64,000 nucleotides of DNA, taken from contig QLTU01000007.1 of the NCBI GenBank assembly GCA_003268905.1, positions 1 to 64,000 of the forward strand, in the 5' to 3' direction. Within the stretch, counting starts at the first letter, position 1; each line of letters opens with the position of its first letter. Below, one piece after another: positions 1 through 7,338 of this stretch. The notes beneath the pieces were generated by a model, which saw nothing but the letters and a program-made list of their open reading frames with translations, did no database searches and was not told the DNA's origin. Made by a program: the position numbers and the translations under genes. The stretch comes from Acidovorax defluvii. Its GTDB lineage: Bacteria > Pseudomonadota > Gammaproteobacteria > Burkholderiales > Burkholderiaceae_C.

Positions 1-149
1 GGGTAGTGCGGCTCTATCACCTGGCACAGGGCGGCCCAAGGCACTATTGTCTCCATGGTCCGCAAGAACTCTTCACGTCGGGTGGGCTTGCGCGAATGCT
101 CGAATCCGCTGTCTTGATCTGCGGCCATGGCCAGGGTCTGCTGCTTCAT
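1..149 (-). mobile_element. IS5-family transposase, N-terminal fragment cut by window edge
   Basis: Reading leftward from an ATG at 149, about 49 codons are open to the window edge and begin MKQQTLAMAADQ. They continue with a KPTRREEF stretch and the VPWAALC and IEPHYP blocks, which are typical of the N-terminus of IS5-family DDE transposases. The catalytic domain lies outside the window. The terminal inverted repeat should fall between 150 and about 230, but without the other end I cannot delimit it or a target duplication. The element sits directly upstream of the M14 peptidase gene, so it may have replaced that gene's native promoter. Confidence 0.75.
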
Positions 150-287
150 AGGCGGATAACGGTTGAAACCCCACAACGGTGGACCTTAATCAGCATTGCC
201 TTAACTGCGGTGTGTGACAGTTTGGCGTCCGTCGGCGCAATTGCCACACCCGCATGTTCGGTGGACACGAAAGGCCATGCGGGCGGT

Positions 288-1343
288 ATGCTGCGGCGTC
301 CCTTAACTGCAACACCGCCCTCCACCACCGTGCCCGAAAACGTTCTACCCGAACTGCAGGCCCTGGAAAAGATCCTGGAACAGGGCGGTGCGAACCTGCA
401 GGTTCGCGTGGTGCGCGAGGTCCGCGTGGCGTCGGGCGCAAGCTTTCCCATCTACTCGATTGGCATTGGCAACCCGAGCCCCGGCATTCCCGCCGTGGGA
501 TTTTTTGGCGGGGTACATGGCCTGGAGCGGATCGGCGCCGAGGTGGTGATTGCCTATCTGCAAAACATCGTCATGCGGCTGCGCTGGGACACCACGCTGC
601 ACCAGCAACTCGAACATGTGCGCCTGGTGTTCATGCCCATCGTCAACCCCGGTGGCATGTGGGCGGCCACACGCGCCAATCCCAACGGGGTGGACCTGAT
701 GCGCAATGCCCCCGTGGAGGCACTGGACCGCGTGCCTTTCCTGATGGGCGGCCAGCGCCTGAGCGCAGGGCTGCCCTGGTACCGCGGCCCCTTTGGCGCG
801 CCGATGGAAATCGAGAGCCAGGCATTGTGCGAGGTGGTGCGCACCGAGCTGCTGCCCCGGCCGTTCAGCATTGCGCTGGACTGCCATTCGGGTTTTGGCG
901 TGCGGGACCGGCTGTGGTTTCCGTTTGCCCACACCCGAAAGCCCATCGCGCACCTGAACGAGCTGCATGCACTCAAAAACATCTTCCTGCAGGCGCACAG
1001 CAACCACCAGTACATCATCGAACCGCAGAGCGCGCAGTACCTCGCCCACGGTGACCTGTGGGACTGCCTGTATCTGCAGTCGTGCGAGCAGCCGGAGCGC
1101 ATCTTCCTGCCGCTGACGCTGGAGATGGGCTCGTGGATCTGGATCAAGAAGAATCCGCGCCAGCTGTTCTCGCGCCTGGGCATCTTCAATCCGCTGATCG
1201 ACCACCGCCAGCAGCGGGTGCTGCGCAGGCATCTTGCACTGCTCGATTTTCTGTCGCGTGCGGCCTGCAGCCACCTGCGCTGGGTGCCCAGCAAGGAAAA
1301 CTACGAACAACGCCGAGCCAATGCACTGGCCGAGTGGTATTGA
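288..1343 (+). CDS. M14 family zinc carboxypeptidase-like protein
   Basis: Predicted 351-aa metallopeptidase of the M14 (carboxypeptidase A/succinylglutamate desuccinylase-like) fold. The first zinc-ligand pair is seen as HGLE within GGVHGLERIG. An NPNGVDLMRN block follows, then the third zinc ligand in DCHSGFG, and a late LTLEMGSW segment in the position of the catalytic glutamate. No signal peptide is evident, so a cytoplasmic enzyme acting on small peptides or amidated amino acids is likely. The open frame runs upstream to base 6, but that part crosses IS sequence. I therefore start at ATG 288; a GTG at 330, just before PENVLPELQ, is an alternative. The stop lies 10 bases before the next gene, suggesting co-transcription. 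The substrate is unknown. Confidence 0.8.
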   Translation: MLRRPLTATPPSTTVPENVLPELQALEKILEQGGANLQVRVVREVRVASGASFPIYSIGIGNPSPGIPAVGFFGGVHGLERIGAEVVIAYLQNIVMRLRWDTTLHQQLEHVRLVFMPIVNPGGMWAATRANPNGVDLMRNAPVEALDRVPFLMGGQRLSAGLPWYRGPFGAPMEIESQALCEVVRTELLPRPFSIALDCHSGFGVRDRLWFPFAHTRKPIAHLNELHALKNIFLQAHSNHQYIIEPQSAQYLAHGDLWDCLYLQSCEQPERIFLPLTLEMGSWIWIKKNPRQLFSRLGIFNPLIDHRQQRVLRRHLALLDFLSRAACSHLRWVPSKENYEQRRANALAEWY

Positions 1344-1353
1344 GCGCGCCCCC

Positions 1354-2138
1354 ATGGACACCTGGATTTTGTTGCGTGGATTGACCCGGGAGGCTTCCCA
1401 CTGGGGTGCCTTTGCGGGCGATTTTCAGACTGCCTTGCCCCAGGCCAAGGTGGTGGCGCTCGACCTGCCGGGCAACGGCCAGCTCCATGCCCTGCCAAGC
1501 CCGCTCACCGTGCAGGGCATGGTGGCGGCTTGCCGCGCCGAACTGGCAAGGCAAGGGGTGTTGTCACCGTTTCATTTGTTTGCCATGTCGCTGGGCGCCA
1601 TGGTGGCCACCGAATGGGCGCGCACTGCGCCCGAAGAAATCAGGGGGTGCGTGCTGGTGAACACCAGCTTTCGCCCGTTCAGCCCCTTTTTTCACCGGCT
1701 GCGACCTCGCAACTACGCCGCGCTGCTGCGACTGGTGCTGCACCCCCCATCGGCCGACGCCATCGAGCGCACGGTGTGGCGGCTGACAAGCAATGCGCCA
1801 GGCCCACGCACTGCCGTCATTGACGACTGGGTTGCCGCCCGCACCCGGCGCCCGGTGTCGGCCAACAACGCCCTGCGCCAGCTGGTGGCGGCGGCACGCT
1901 ACCGCGCGCCCACGGTGGCGCCCAGCCCCCCGTCCTGCTGCTGGCCAGCCAGAACGACCATTTGGTGAACAGCCGCTGTTCACTGGCCATTGCCGACGCG
2001 TGGCACTGCGCCCTGGCCCTGCACCCCGATGCCGGGCACGACCTGCCGCTGGATGCGCCCCAGTGGGTGATAGAGCAGGTACGGCATTGGTTGGCGCAGC
2101 AAGCCCCGTCGCAATGGCCAACGCCCAAAGAGAAATAA
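1354..2138 (+). pseudogene. alpha/beta hydrolase, frameshifted near its C-terminus
   Basis: The first 205 codons show an alpha/beta hydrolase: an oxyanion strand (WILLRGLTREASHWG), the nucleophile elbow AMSLGAM, and a helical cap. After the C6 run at 1926-1931 the frame changes and the family's C-terminal motifs continue in another frame: PVLLLASQNDHLV carries the acid Asp and DAGHDLPLDAP the catalytic His. This second frame ends with TAA at 2136-2138. The two frames together give a normal hydrolase of about 260 residues. A single missing or extra base at the C-run therefore explains the break, either as a real inactivating mutation or as a sequencing error. It follows the M14 peptidase by 10 bases. 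Confidence 0.8.
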
Positions 2139-2147
2139 CCCCCGCTT

Positions 2148-2310
2148 GGGATGACCTGCATAACCCTCGCGCGTCGGTGGTAGTGCGGATCGGGATGGGC
2201 CGCAAGGCGTCTTTTGCGGCCAATAGCCCCGCTATTGGCAAGAAAAGCAACGCAGTGGACCGCCCGAGACCGCGCTGCCACCGACCGCAGGGAGTTATGC
2301 AGGTCATCCC
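2148..2310. repeat. MITE-like imperfect palindrome
   Basis: The 163-bp segment begins GGGATGACCTGCATAAC and ends with the inverse GTTATGCAGGTCATCCC in a near match. Homology continues inward (GTCGGTGGYAGYGCGG on both arms), and the centre is a perfect hairpin, GCCAATAGC/GCTATTGGC, at about 2219-2239. It has no coding capacity and lies between the broken hydrolase and creD. The layout resembles a miniature inverted-repeat element. I see no clear target-site duplication. Confidence 0.7.
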
Positions 2311-2406
2311 TTGCGCCACGCGCGGACTTCACGCTCACCTCACAAACTTCATCGTGGCCTCACCCGGGGCAACAACACTGCCTTCACATTCACCGTGGAG
2401 GAGCCC

Positions 2407-3819
2407 TTGAAAAATCCCTTGTTTACCAAACTGGCCGCGCTGGCGGCCATCACCCTGCTGTTGCTGTTCGGCCTGGGTCTGATCGAAGACGTGGTGCACG
2501 ACCGCCAGCGCTACCGCAGCATGACAGCACAGGGCGTGGCCAACAGCCTCGCCGGCCCGCAAACCCTGGTGGGCCCGATGATCCACAGCGCCTGCGTGGA
2601 AAGCTGGGATGTGGCCACAGGCCATGCAGATGAGCGCCGCGCCACCGAGCAGCGGCGCGAGTTTCTGCTGACGGCCATGCCCGAGCAACTGACGCTGCAG
2701 TCGGGCGCCGCCATGCAGGAGCGTGCGCGCGGCCTGCACAAGGTGAACACCTACAACCTCAAGGCCCACATCACGGCGCAATGGGCCTCGCTGGCCAGCC
2801 TGCAGCCGCAAGCTACGGTGAAGGGCTCGCGCATGCAGTGCGGCGCCCCCATCCTGATGATGGCGGTGGGCGATGCGCGGGGCATCCGCACCGCGCAGCT
2901 CACGCTGGGCGAGCAGACGCTGCCGCTCAGACCAGGCACCTTTCACCCCACCTACAGCCGGGGGCTGCACGCCGCGCTGCCCGAGGCCGTGCGCGACCAG
3001 ACCAACGGCCTCTCGGCCACGCTGGAACTCGAACTGGTGGGCACCGAGCGCCTGGCCATGGTGCCCTTGGGCGGCAACACCGAGGTGCAGATGGGCAGCA
3101 GCTGGCCCCATCCCTCGTTTGCGGGGCGTTTTTTGCCCTCCGAGCGCGAGGTGAAGGCCGACGGCTTCAACGCCCGCTGGCGCCTGTCGGCGCTGGCCAC
3201 TACGGCCCAGCACGACATTGCCAACGGAAAAAAGGTGTGTGACGCAGCCAGCACAGCGGGCAGCGACCATGCCCTGGCCGCCACGGCGGAGCGCGACTGC
3301 GCCGACAGCTTCAGCGTGGCCTTCATCGACCCGGTCAACCCCTACACCCTGTCGGACCGGGCCACCAAATACGGGGTGCTTTTTATTGCGCTGACTTTTG
3401 TGGCGGTGGGCTTGTTCGAGCTGATGAAAAAACTGCGCGTGCACCCGGTGCAATACCTGCTGGTGGGCAGCGCCCTGTGCAGCTTCTTCTTGCTGCTGGT
3501 AAGTCTGTCGGAGCACCTGCCGTTCGGGGTGTCGTATGCCATTGCCGCCACGGCCTGCGTGCTGCTGCTGGCTTACTACGCCAGCCACATGCTGGGCAGC
3601 CTGGCGCGGGGCGTGCCACTGGGCGCGGGCATTGCGTTGCTGTATGGCCTGCTCTATTTGCTGCTGCAACTGGAGCAGACCGCCCTGGTCGTAGGCGCCA
3701 TTGCGCTGTTTCTGGTGCTCGCCGCCGTCATGGTGCTCACCCGCAACGTGAACTGGTATGGACTGGCGCCCGCCCGCGCTGGCGCCACCCACGGCACCAC
3801 CCACCCGGAGGCCGCATGA
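2407..3819 (+). CDS. creD: CreD family inner membrane protein
   Basis: 470-aa protein matching the CreD architecture (E. coli CreD is about 450 aa). There is one N-terminal membrane segment (about residues 5-24), a periplasmic region of about 290 residues with the conserved RYRSMTAQGVANS and GPQTLVGPM blocks, then five or six hydrophobic segments from about residue 315 starting YGVLFIALTFVAVGLFELMKK. E. coli creD is induced by the CreBC two-component system and linked to envelope and beta-lactam tolerance; the molecular activity is not established. The start is TTG at 2407 because GGAGG lies 6-10 bases upstream and the N-terminus then fits the family. No creBC genes are adjacent here. The stop overlaps the next start (ATGA). 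Confidence 0.85.
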   Translation: MKNPLFTKLAALAAITLLLLFGLGLIEDVVHDRQRYRSMTAQGVANSLAGPQTLVGPMIHSACVESWDVATGHADERRATEQRREFLLTAMPEQLTLQSGAAMQERARGLHKVNTYNLKAHITAQWASLASLQPQATVKGSRMQCGAPILMMAVGDARGIRTAQLTLGEQTLPLRPGTFHPTYSRGLHAALPEAVRDQTNGLSATLELELVGTERLAMVPLGGNTEVQMGSSWPHPSFAGRFLPSEREVKADGFNARWRLSALATTAQHDIANGKKVCDAASTAGSDHALAATAERDCADSFSVAFIDPVNPYTLSDRATKYGVLFIALTFVAVGLFELMKKLRVHPVQYLLVGSALCSFFLLLVSLSEHLPFGVSYAIAATACVLLLAYYASHMLGSLARGVPLGAGIALLYGLLYLLLQLEQTALVVGAIALFLVLAAVMVLTRNVNWYGLAPARAGATHGTTHPEAA

Positions 3820-4145
3820 CAACCGCCACGCAACGCCGGCCTGCAGCGCCCATGCAAACGCCCCTGGGTGCCAAAGCACCAGAGGTTTGGGCGCACTATC
3901 TTGCCTCGGCGGCGGCGCCTGCGACGTCCGGGCTGTCCGAGGGCGAAGCACTGCGTGTGCAGCGCCACCGCGACCGTCTGCTGGCCGCGCTGCAGGTGCA
4001 AGACCGCGCCGCGCTGGAGCAAGCCAAACAGGATGTGCTGCACGCCACCTGCCTGCCGCCCGGTTCGCCGGCATTGCGGCGCGCACTGAGGGAACTGTCG
4101 TGGCGGATGGCCGGCCTGCGGCTGCCACGTCGTCCGATGCAGTGA
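3816..4145 (+). CDS. hypothetical protein, translationally coupled to creD
   Basis: 109-aa basic, Ala/Arg/Leu-rich protein with no recognised domain. The ATG overlaps the creD stop as ATGA, so translational coupling is likely. The middle (about residues 45-80) is predicted helical with alternating charged residues, and the C-terminus is Arg-rich. The TGA stop lies in the first unit of an 8-bp tandem repeat that continues to 4190. Function cannot be assigned; coupling suggests a role connected with the upstream membrane protein. Confidence 0.6.
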   Translation: MTTATQRRPAAPMQTPLGAKAPEVWAHYLASAAAPATSGLSEGEALRVQRHRDRLLAALQVQDRAALEQAKQDVLHATCLPPGSPALRRALRELSWRMAGLRLPRRPMQ

Positions 4146-4190
4146 TGCAGTGATGCAGTGATGCAGTGATGCAGTGATGCAGTGATGCAG
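4136..4190. repeat. 8-bp tandem repeat, almost seven copies
   Basis: The unit GATGCAGT is repeated perfectly for 55 bases. Because 8 is not a multiple of 3, copy-number change would shift frame, but the stop of the upstream gene is already reached in the first unit. Slippage would therefore not alter that protein. It abuts the intergenic hairpin repeat at 4198. Confidence 0.95.
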
Positions 4191-4197
4191 AAAATTT

Positions 4198-4257
4198 AGT
4201 CAAAACAGCCTTCAGCGCAATAGGATAAAGCGCTAACAGCTATTGTTTAGATAGCAT
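4198..4257 (+). repeat. Comamonadaceae two-hairpin intergenic repeat, copy 1
   Basis: The core has a GCGC-type stem around a GATAAAGCGCT half, followed by AACAGCTATTGTTTAGATAGC, whose GCTAT/ATAGC ends pair. It is one of ten related copies in the window and lies between the small creD-linked gene and the convergent periplasmic protein gene. Confidence 0.85.
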
Positions 4258-4373
4258 TTAATGAGCGCCAAATTTCATCAGATCGTCACCGTGCCATTGC
4301 GCGCCTGGTTCTTGGCGGTGCAAGGCGCCGCATACTGGGCAGTGTGAACCCCGCGCCGGGCACACCATGCAAA

Positions 4374-4394
4374 AGCCCCGCTCTGGGCGGGGCT
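4374..4394 (-). terminator. Rho-independent terminator of the CX10C protein gene
   Basis: The perfect 8-bp stem AGCCCCGC/GCGGGGCT with a 5-base loop is followed by TTTT on the minus strand. It lies about 50 bases past the stop of the leftward gene ending at 4446. Confidence 0.8.
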
Positions 4395-4445
4395 CTCGGG
4401 GTCGCAACCGTTCGGGCAATCCTTGCGGATCGCCCAACAGGTTGT

Positions 4446-5024
4446 TTATTGACCGTACATGCGCTTGGCGTCGTCCACGCACTTGGACTTGACGTCGCCC
4501 TGCATGGTGTCGCAACGCTCCTTGGCGGCCTTGTAGTTGGCCTCGTTCTTCTCGGCAGACGCGTCCTTGCGTGCCTCGGCCACGGCAGCGCCCTTGGCGG
4601 CGGGTGTGTCGGCGGGCTTGGCCTGTGCCTGGGCTACCTTGGCGTTTTCCTTGGCGGCCACATGGGCAGCCTTGGCGTCCTTCACGCAAACGTCCTTGGC
4701 GTTGCCGCTGAGGTCGTCGCATTTTTCCTTGGCGATGGCGTAGTCGGCATCGGCACGGGCCACGCGGGCCTTGTAAGCAGCTTTGGTGCTGGGTTTGTAT
4801 TGCGCTTCCAGCTCAGCCTTGGCGACATCTTCATGGCCCTTGGCTTCCTTGACGCAAATATCCTTGGCGTTGTCGGTCAAGGCATTGCACTTTTCCTTGC
4901 TGGCCTTGTAGTCGGCTTCAATGGTGTCTTTCGCCGCCTTGTATTCAGGCTGCGTCAGTGCAAAAGCGCTGGTGGCCAACAGGCCCGCGGTGATGGATGC
5001 AATCAGTGTGCGTGCAATTTTCAT
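4446..5024 (-). CDS. secreted Lys/Ala-rich protein with three CX10C modules
   Basis: 192-aa exported protein. Residues 1-22 (MKIARTLIAS through ATSAFA) form a classical Sec signal peptide. The mature chain is nearly all helix-forming Ala, Lys, Glu and Asp, with exactly six cysteines in three pairs: 46/57, 102/113 and 171/182. Each pair lies in a repeated module of the form KEKCxxLxxNAKDxCVKDAK. The regular 11-residue spacing suggests disulfide-locked helical hairpins in the periplasm. I recognise no characterised family; similar Lys/Ala/Cys repeat proteins occur in Burkholderiales as hypotheticals. It is monocistronic with its own terminator, downstream of a csbD-like gene on the same strand. 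Confidence 0.75.
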   Translation of the reverse strand: MKIARTLIASITAGLLATSAFALTQPEYKAAKDTIEADYKASKEKCNALTDNAKDICVKEAKGHEDVAKAELEAQYKPSTKAAYKARVARADADYAIAKEKCDDLSGNAKDVCVKDAKAAHVAAKENAKVAQAQAKPADTPAAKGAAVAEARKDASAEKNEANYKAAKERCDTMQGDVKSKCVDDAKRMYGQ

Positions 5025-5113
5025 GGGTCAATCCTTGGTGATGTTCGGGAAGGCGCAGGCGCCACAACGCCTGCGCACCGACAAATGAGCTCATTGCGCA
5101 AACGCGCGGCGCA

Positions 5114-5332
5114 TCAGTCTTTGAAACGGAACTCGGGGTGGCGGTCCTGCCATTCCTTGAGCTGCTTTTCGGCCGCATCGCGAGCGATGCCGTGGCGCTC
5201 CTGCAGCTTGCCCAGGAACTGATCGCGCCGACCGGCGATCACGTCGAAATCGTCATCGGTGAGCTTGCCCCACTGCTCGACCATCTTGCCTTTGAACTGC
5301 TTCCAGTTGCCTTGGAGGGTGTCTTCGTTCAT
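5114..5332 (-). CDS. CsbD family stress-associated protein
   Basis: 72-aa acidic, soluble protein of the CsbD family. The start at 5332 gives the family-typical N-terminus MNEDTLQGNWKQFKGKM, followed by VEQWGKLTDDDFDVIAGRRDQ, LGKLQERHGI and a C-terminal KQLKEWQ. CsbD-like proteins are small, unstructured or helical proteins induced by general stress in many bacteria (Bacillus CsbD is SigB-dependent). Their biochemical role is unknown. A longer upstream frame to 5410 lacks family similarity. The gene is followed by the CX10C protein gene 90 bases downstream on the same strand, so the two may be co-expressed. Confidence 0.85.
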   Translation of the reverse strand: MNEDTLQGNWKQFKGKMVEQWGKLTDDDFDVIAGRRDQFLGKLQERHGIARDAAEKQLKEWQDRHPEFRFKD

Positions 5333-5529
5333 GGTGTGCTTCCTCGAAAATTTCGCCTCTGCCGTCCACCCGGAATGCGTGGAACCAATGCGAGATGCGA
5401 TGGAGCCCACTGTAAAAACGATGGCCGCTGCGCCGCGTAGGCCATGCTGCGAAGCACGCGTCAGCGCAGGACTACGGTGCTGAAAGAAAAAAGCCAGACA
5501 TTGCTCGCGCGGGACAGACAGCCGCCAAG

Positions 5530-5564
5530 CGCACGCCGCGCACGCCGCGCACGCCGCGCACGCC
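5530..5564. repeat. 9-bp tandem repeat (about four copies of CGCACGCCG)
   Basis: 3.9 perfect copies of a 9-mer lie in the non-coding stretch 5333-5680. That stretch holds no convincing gene; its other content is presumably the promoter of the csbD-like gene. The repeat is too short and lacks spacers, so it is not a CRISPR array. Confidence 0.9.
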
Positions 5565-5680
5565 AGAGATAAACACCCAAGCGCACGGTGCAGGCAGCTG
5601 CCTAAAGGCGGTGCGCTCGAACGCAGTGGTCTCCCCTTGCTGCGCCTGGTGCTGACAGCGAGCGCGCCTTCAGGCGCCGC

Positions 5681-6349
5681 TCATCGTCCGAGCTGCTCCA
5701 CCCACCGTGCCAATTCTTGCGCCACCTGGTGGGTGGCTTCGGCCAGTGCACGCGTGCCGCCAGCGGCATCGGCACTGCTCGCGGGGCGCTGCACGATGAA
5801 AACGCGCTGGCCCAGCAATGTTTCACCGGTCTGCGCGGGCTCTGACAGCGTGGCACGCAAGCGCACCAGGCCGACGCTTTCGGTGGCACTGGTGAAGACA
5901 TGGCTGAACTCCTCCAGGTCCACGCGCAACACGGTGGGCAGCTTGCCGCCGGCGCGGGCCTGGGCGGCACCGCTTTCGAGCGTGAGCACGGCACGGCGCT
6001 GGCCCAGCTGGTCGAGCAGGCGCTGCTGCACCAGTTGCGCAGGCGGCTGACTCCAGCGCGCCTGGGTGTAGGGGCGCAGTTGCCGGGCATCGGTGTAAGC
6101 CAGGCGGTAGAGCACGGCGGTGCTGCCTTCGGCGAGGCCGGGGGCCTCTACGTCGGCCAGGGCCAGCGCAGGCAGCGGTGCACGGCGGTCGGTGGGCACT
6201 GGCGCCATGGCACCCGGGCCGAAGTCGTAGTGCACGGGGCGCGATGGCGGGGAGGGCAAGATCGAGCATCCTGCCACAAAAAATGCAACAAATACGACCG
6301 CAGCCATTGATGGATAAGCGCTAGCAGCTATTGTTTTGATAGTTTTCAT
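5681..6349 (-). CDS. PqiC-like ABC transport auxiliary lipoprotein
   Basis: 222-aa lipoprotein of the ABC-type transport auxiliary component family (PqiC-like, COG3218). A hydrophobic signal ends in the lipobox VAGC with Cys at residue 28, followed by SILPSPPSRPVHYDFGP. The domain then follows, with LADVEAPGLAEGSTAVLYRL, the RLLDQLGQRRAV strand and a C-terminal LARWVEQLG helix. In PqiABC systems the lipoprotein sits at the outer membrane and forms a channel end for MCE tunnels. Here it is the last gene of the STAS-MlaE/ATPase/MCE cluster, 11 bases after the MCE gene. Codons 1-16, including the two N-terminal lysines, lie inside a copy of the intergenic hairpin repeat. An internal ATG at 6307 is possible but would lack a positive n-region. 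Confidence 0.85.
   Translation of the reverse strand: MKTIKTIAASAYPSMAAVVFVAFFVAGCSILPSPPSRPVHYDFGPGAMAPVPTDRRAPLPALALADVEAPGLAEGSTAVLYRLAYTDARQLRPYTQARWSQPPAQLVQQRLLDQLGQRRAVLTLESGAAQARAGGKLPTVLRVDLEEFSHVFTSATESVGLVRLRATLSEPAQTGETLLGQRVFIVQRPASSADAAGGTRALAEATHQVAQELARWVEQLGR
6303..6343 (+). repeat. Comamonadaceae two-hairpin repeat, copy 2, overlapping a coding start
   Basis: GGATAAGCGCTAGCAGCTA followed by TTGTTTTGATAG matches the repeat core. Unlike most copies it lies within a gene: read on the minus strand it encodes the start of the lipoprotein ending at 5681. Confidence 0.8.
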
Positions 6350-6360
6350 GGCGTATTCGA

Positions 6361-7338
6361 TCAGGGTTGAACCTTGGGGGCCTCAAAACCGGGCTCTCCC
6401 GGGCCGGCGCCGGCACGGCCTGCACCATAGATGAAGAGCTGCGGGTTTTCGTTGATGCCCCCGGCCGTGCGCCCAAACTGGCGCGCAGCACGCGAGGTGT
6501 CGTCTGCGGCGCGGTTCAGGCGCGGCAGGGTAACGCTGCCAAACTGGTCTGCGGCGCGCGCCAGTGACTGGGTGCCCTGGGTGATCTGGTCGAGGGCACC
6601 GCCTTCAGCGCCCAGGCGCTTGTTGGTCTGACCGATGTCGATGGCCAGCGTGGACACCTGCGACCCCGCCTGCTCTAGCGCCTTGAGGGTCCGGCGCGCG
6701 TCGCCTACCAGGGGCGGCAGGGCCGCCAGGGTGGGGTCCAGGCGCTCTTTCACGGTGGTGTCCAGCCGCTGGGTGAGTGCTGCCACGCTGCTGGCCGCCT
6801 GCCCCATGCTGTCGAGTGCCGCACTGAACCGTTTCTGGTTGTCATCGCCCAGCAGCGTGTTGATCCGGTGCGTGGCTTCTTCCACCTGGCCCAGGATGGC
6901 GGGGCCTTGGTCCGCCAGGCGCGACAGCGGCGAGCTGCGCAGCGGCAGCCGCGGCAGGCCACTGGGGCCGGGGGGCACGGCTGGCTGCGCCACCCCCTCA
7001 TCGTCCAGCTGCACATGGGCCAGCCCGGTGACTCCCTGGTAGCCCAGCACGGCGAAGGTGCCAGGGGTAATGGGGGCCTGGTCGTTGACGGCGATGCGGA
7101 TCAGCACGTTGCCCGGAATCTGGGGGTCAAAACCAATGCGCGTGACCTTGCCAACGGCTACACCCTTGTAGCGCACGGCGGCCTGTGGCTGCAGGCCGGT
7201 AACGCCGTCCTTGCTGGTCAGCTCGTAGTGCTGGTAACTGGTGTTGTCGCGGGTGAGCCAGATCGCCAGACCCGCCAGCATGGCGGCCACCGCCAGCACG
7301 AAGATGCCGGCTGCAAGGGCGTGGGATTTGTTTTCCAT
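6361..7338 (-). CDS. MCE (MlaD) domain substrate-binding protein
   Basis: 325-aa single-MCE-domain protein. A short cytoplasmic start (MENKSHALAAG) leads into a membrane anchor at about residues 8-29. The MCE domain follows (about 38-120: YELTSKDGVTGLQPQAAVRYKGV, VGKVTRIGFDP, TPGTFAVLGYQGVTGLAHVQLDD). A long C-terminal helical region ends in a Pro/Gly-rich tail. MlaD-type proteins form hexamers attached to the MlaE permease and carry phospholipids across the periplasm. Its stop and start interlock with neighbours: the ATPase gene ends at this gene's first bases and the lipoprotein gene follows by 11 bases. It is therefore part of one leftward operon. Cargo (probably glycerophospholipid) is inferred from the family. 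Confidence 0.9.
   Translation of the reverse strand: MENKSHALAAGIFVLAVAAMLAGLAIWLTRDNTSYQHYELTSKDGVTGLQPQAAVRYKGVAVGKVTRIGFDPQIPGNVLIRIAVNDQAPITPGTFAVLGYQGVTGLAHVQLDDEGVAQPAVPPGPSGLPRLPLRSSPLSRLADQGPAILGQVEEATHRINTLLGDDNQKRFSAALDSMGQAASSVAALTQRLDTTVKERLDPTLAALPPLVGDARRTLKALEQAGSQVSTLAIDIGQTNKRLGAEGGALDQITQGTQSLARAADQFGSVTLPRLNRAADDTSRAARQFGRTAGGINENPQLFIYGAGRAGAGPGEPGFEAPKVQP

Noticed and set aside
2335-4203. Long minus-strand open frame opposite creD (622 codons)
   Set aside because: It is an antisense shadow of a GC-rich gene: low-complexity His/Gln/Ala/Arg composition, no domain, and the plus strand has a clear CreD protein.
4261-4347. 28-codon plus-strand open frame, and a CPVCG motif on the opposite strand
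   Set aside because: No ribosome site, no similarity, and the CPVC pair lies in a frame without a start; both are likely chance between two genes.
5530-5564. Possible CRISPR-like array of GCGCACGCC units
   Set aside because: The copies are contiguous with no spacers and only 9 bp long.
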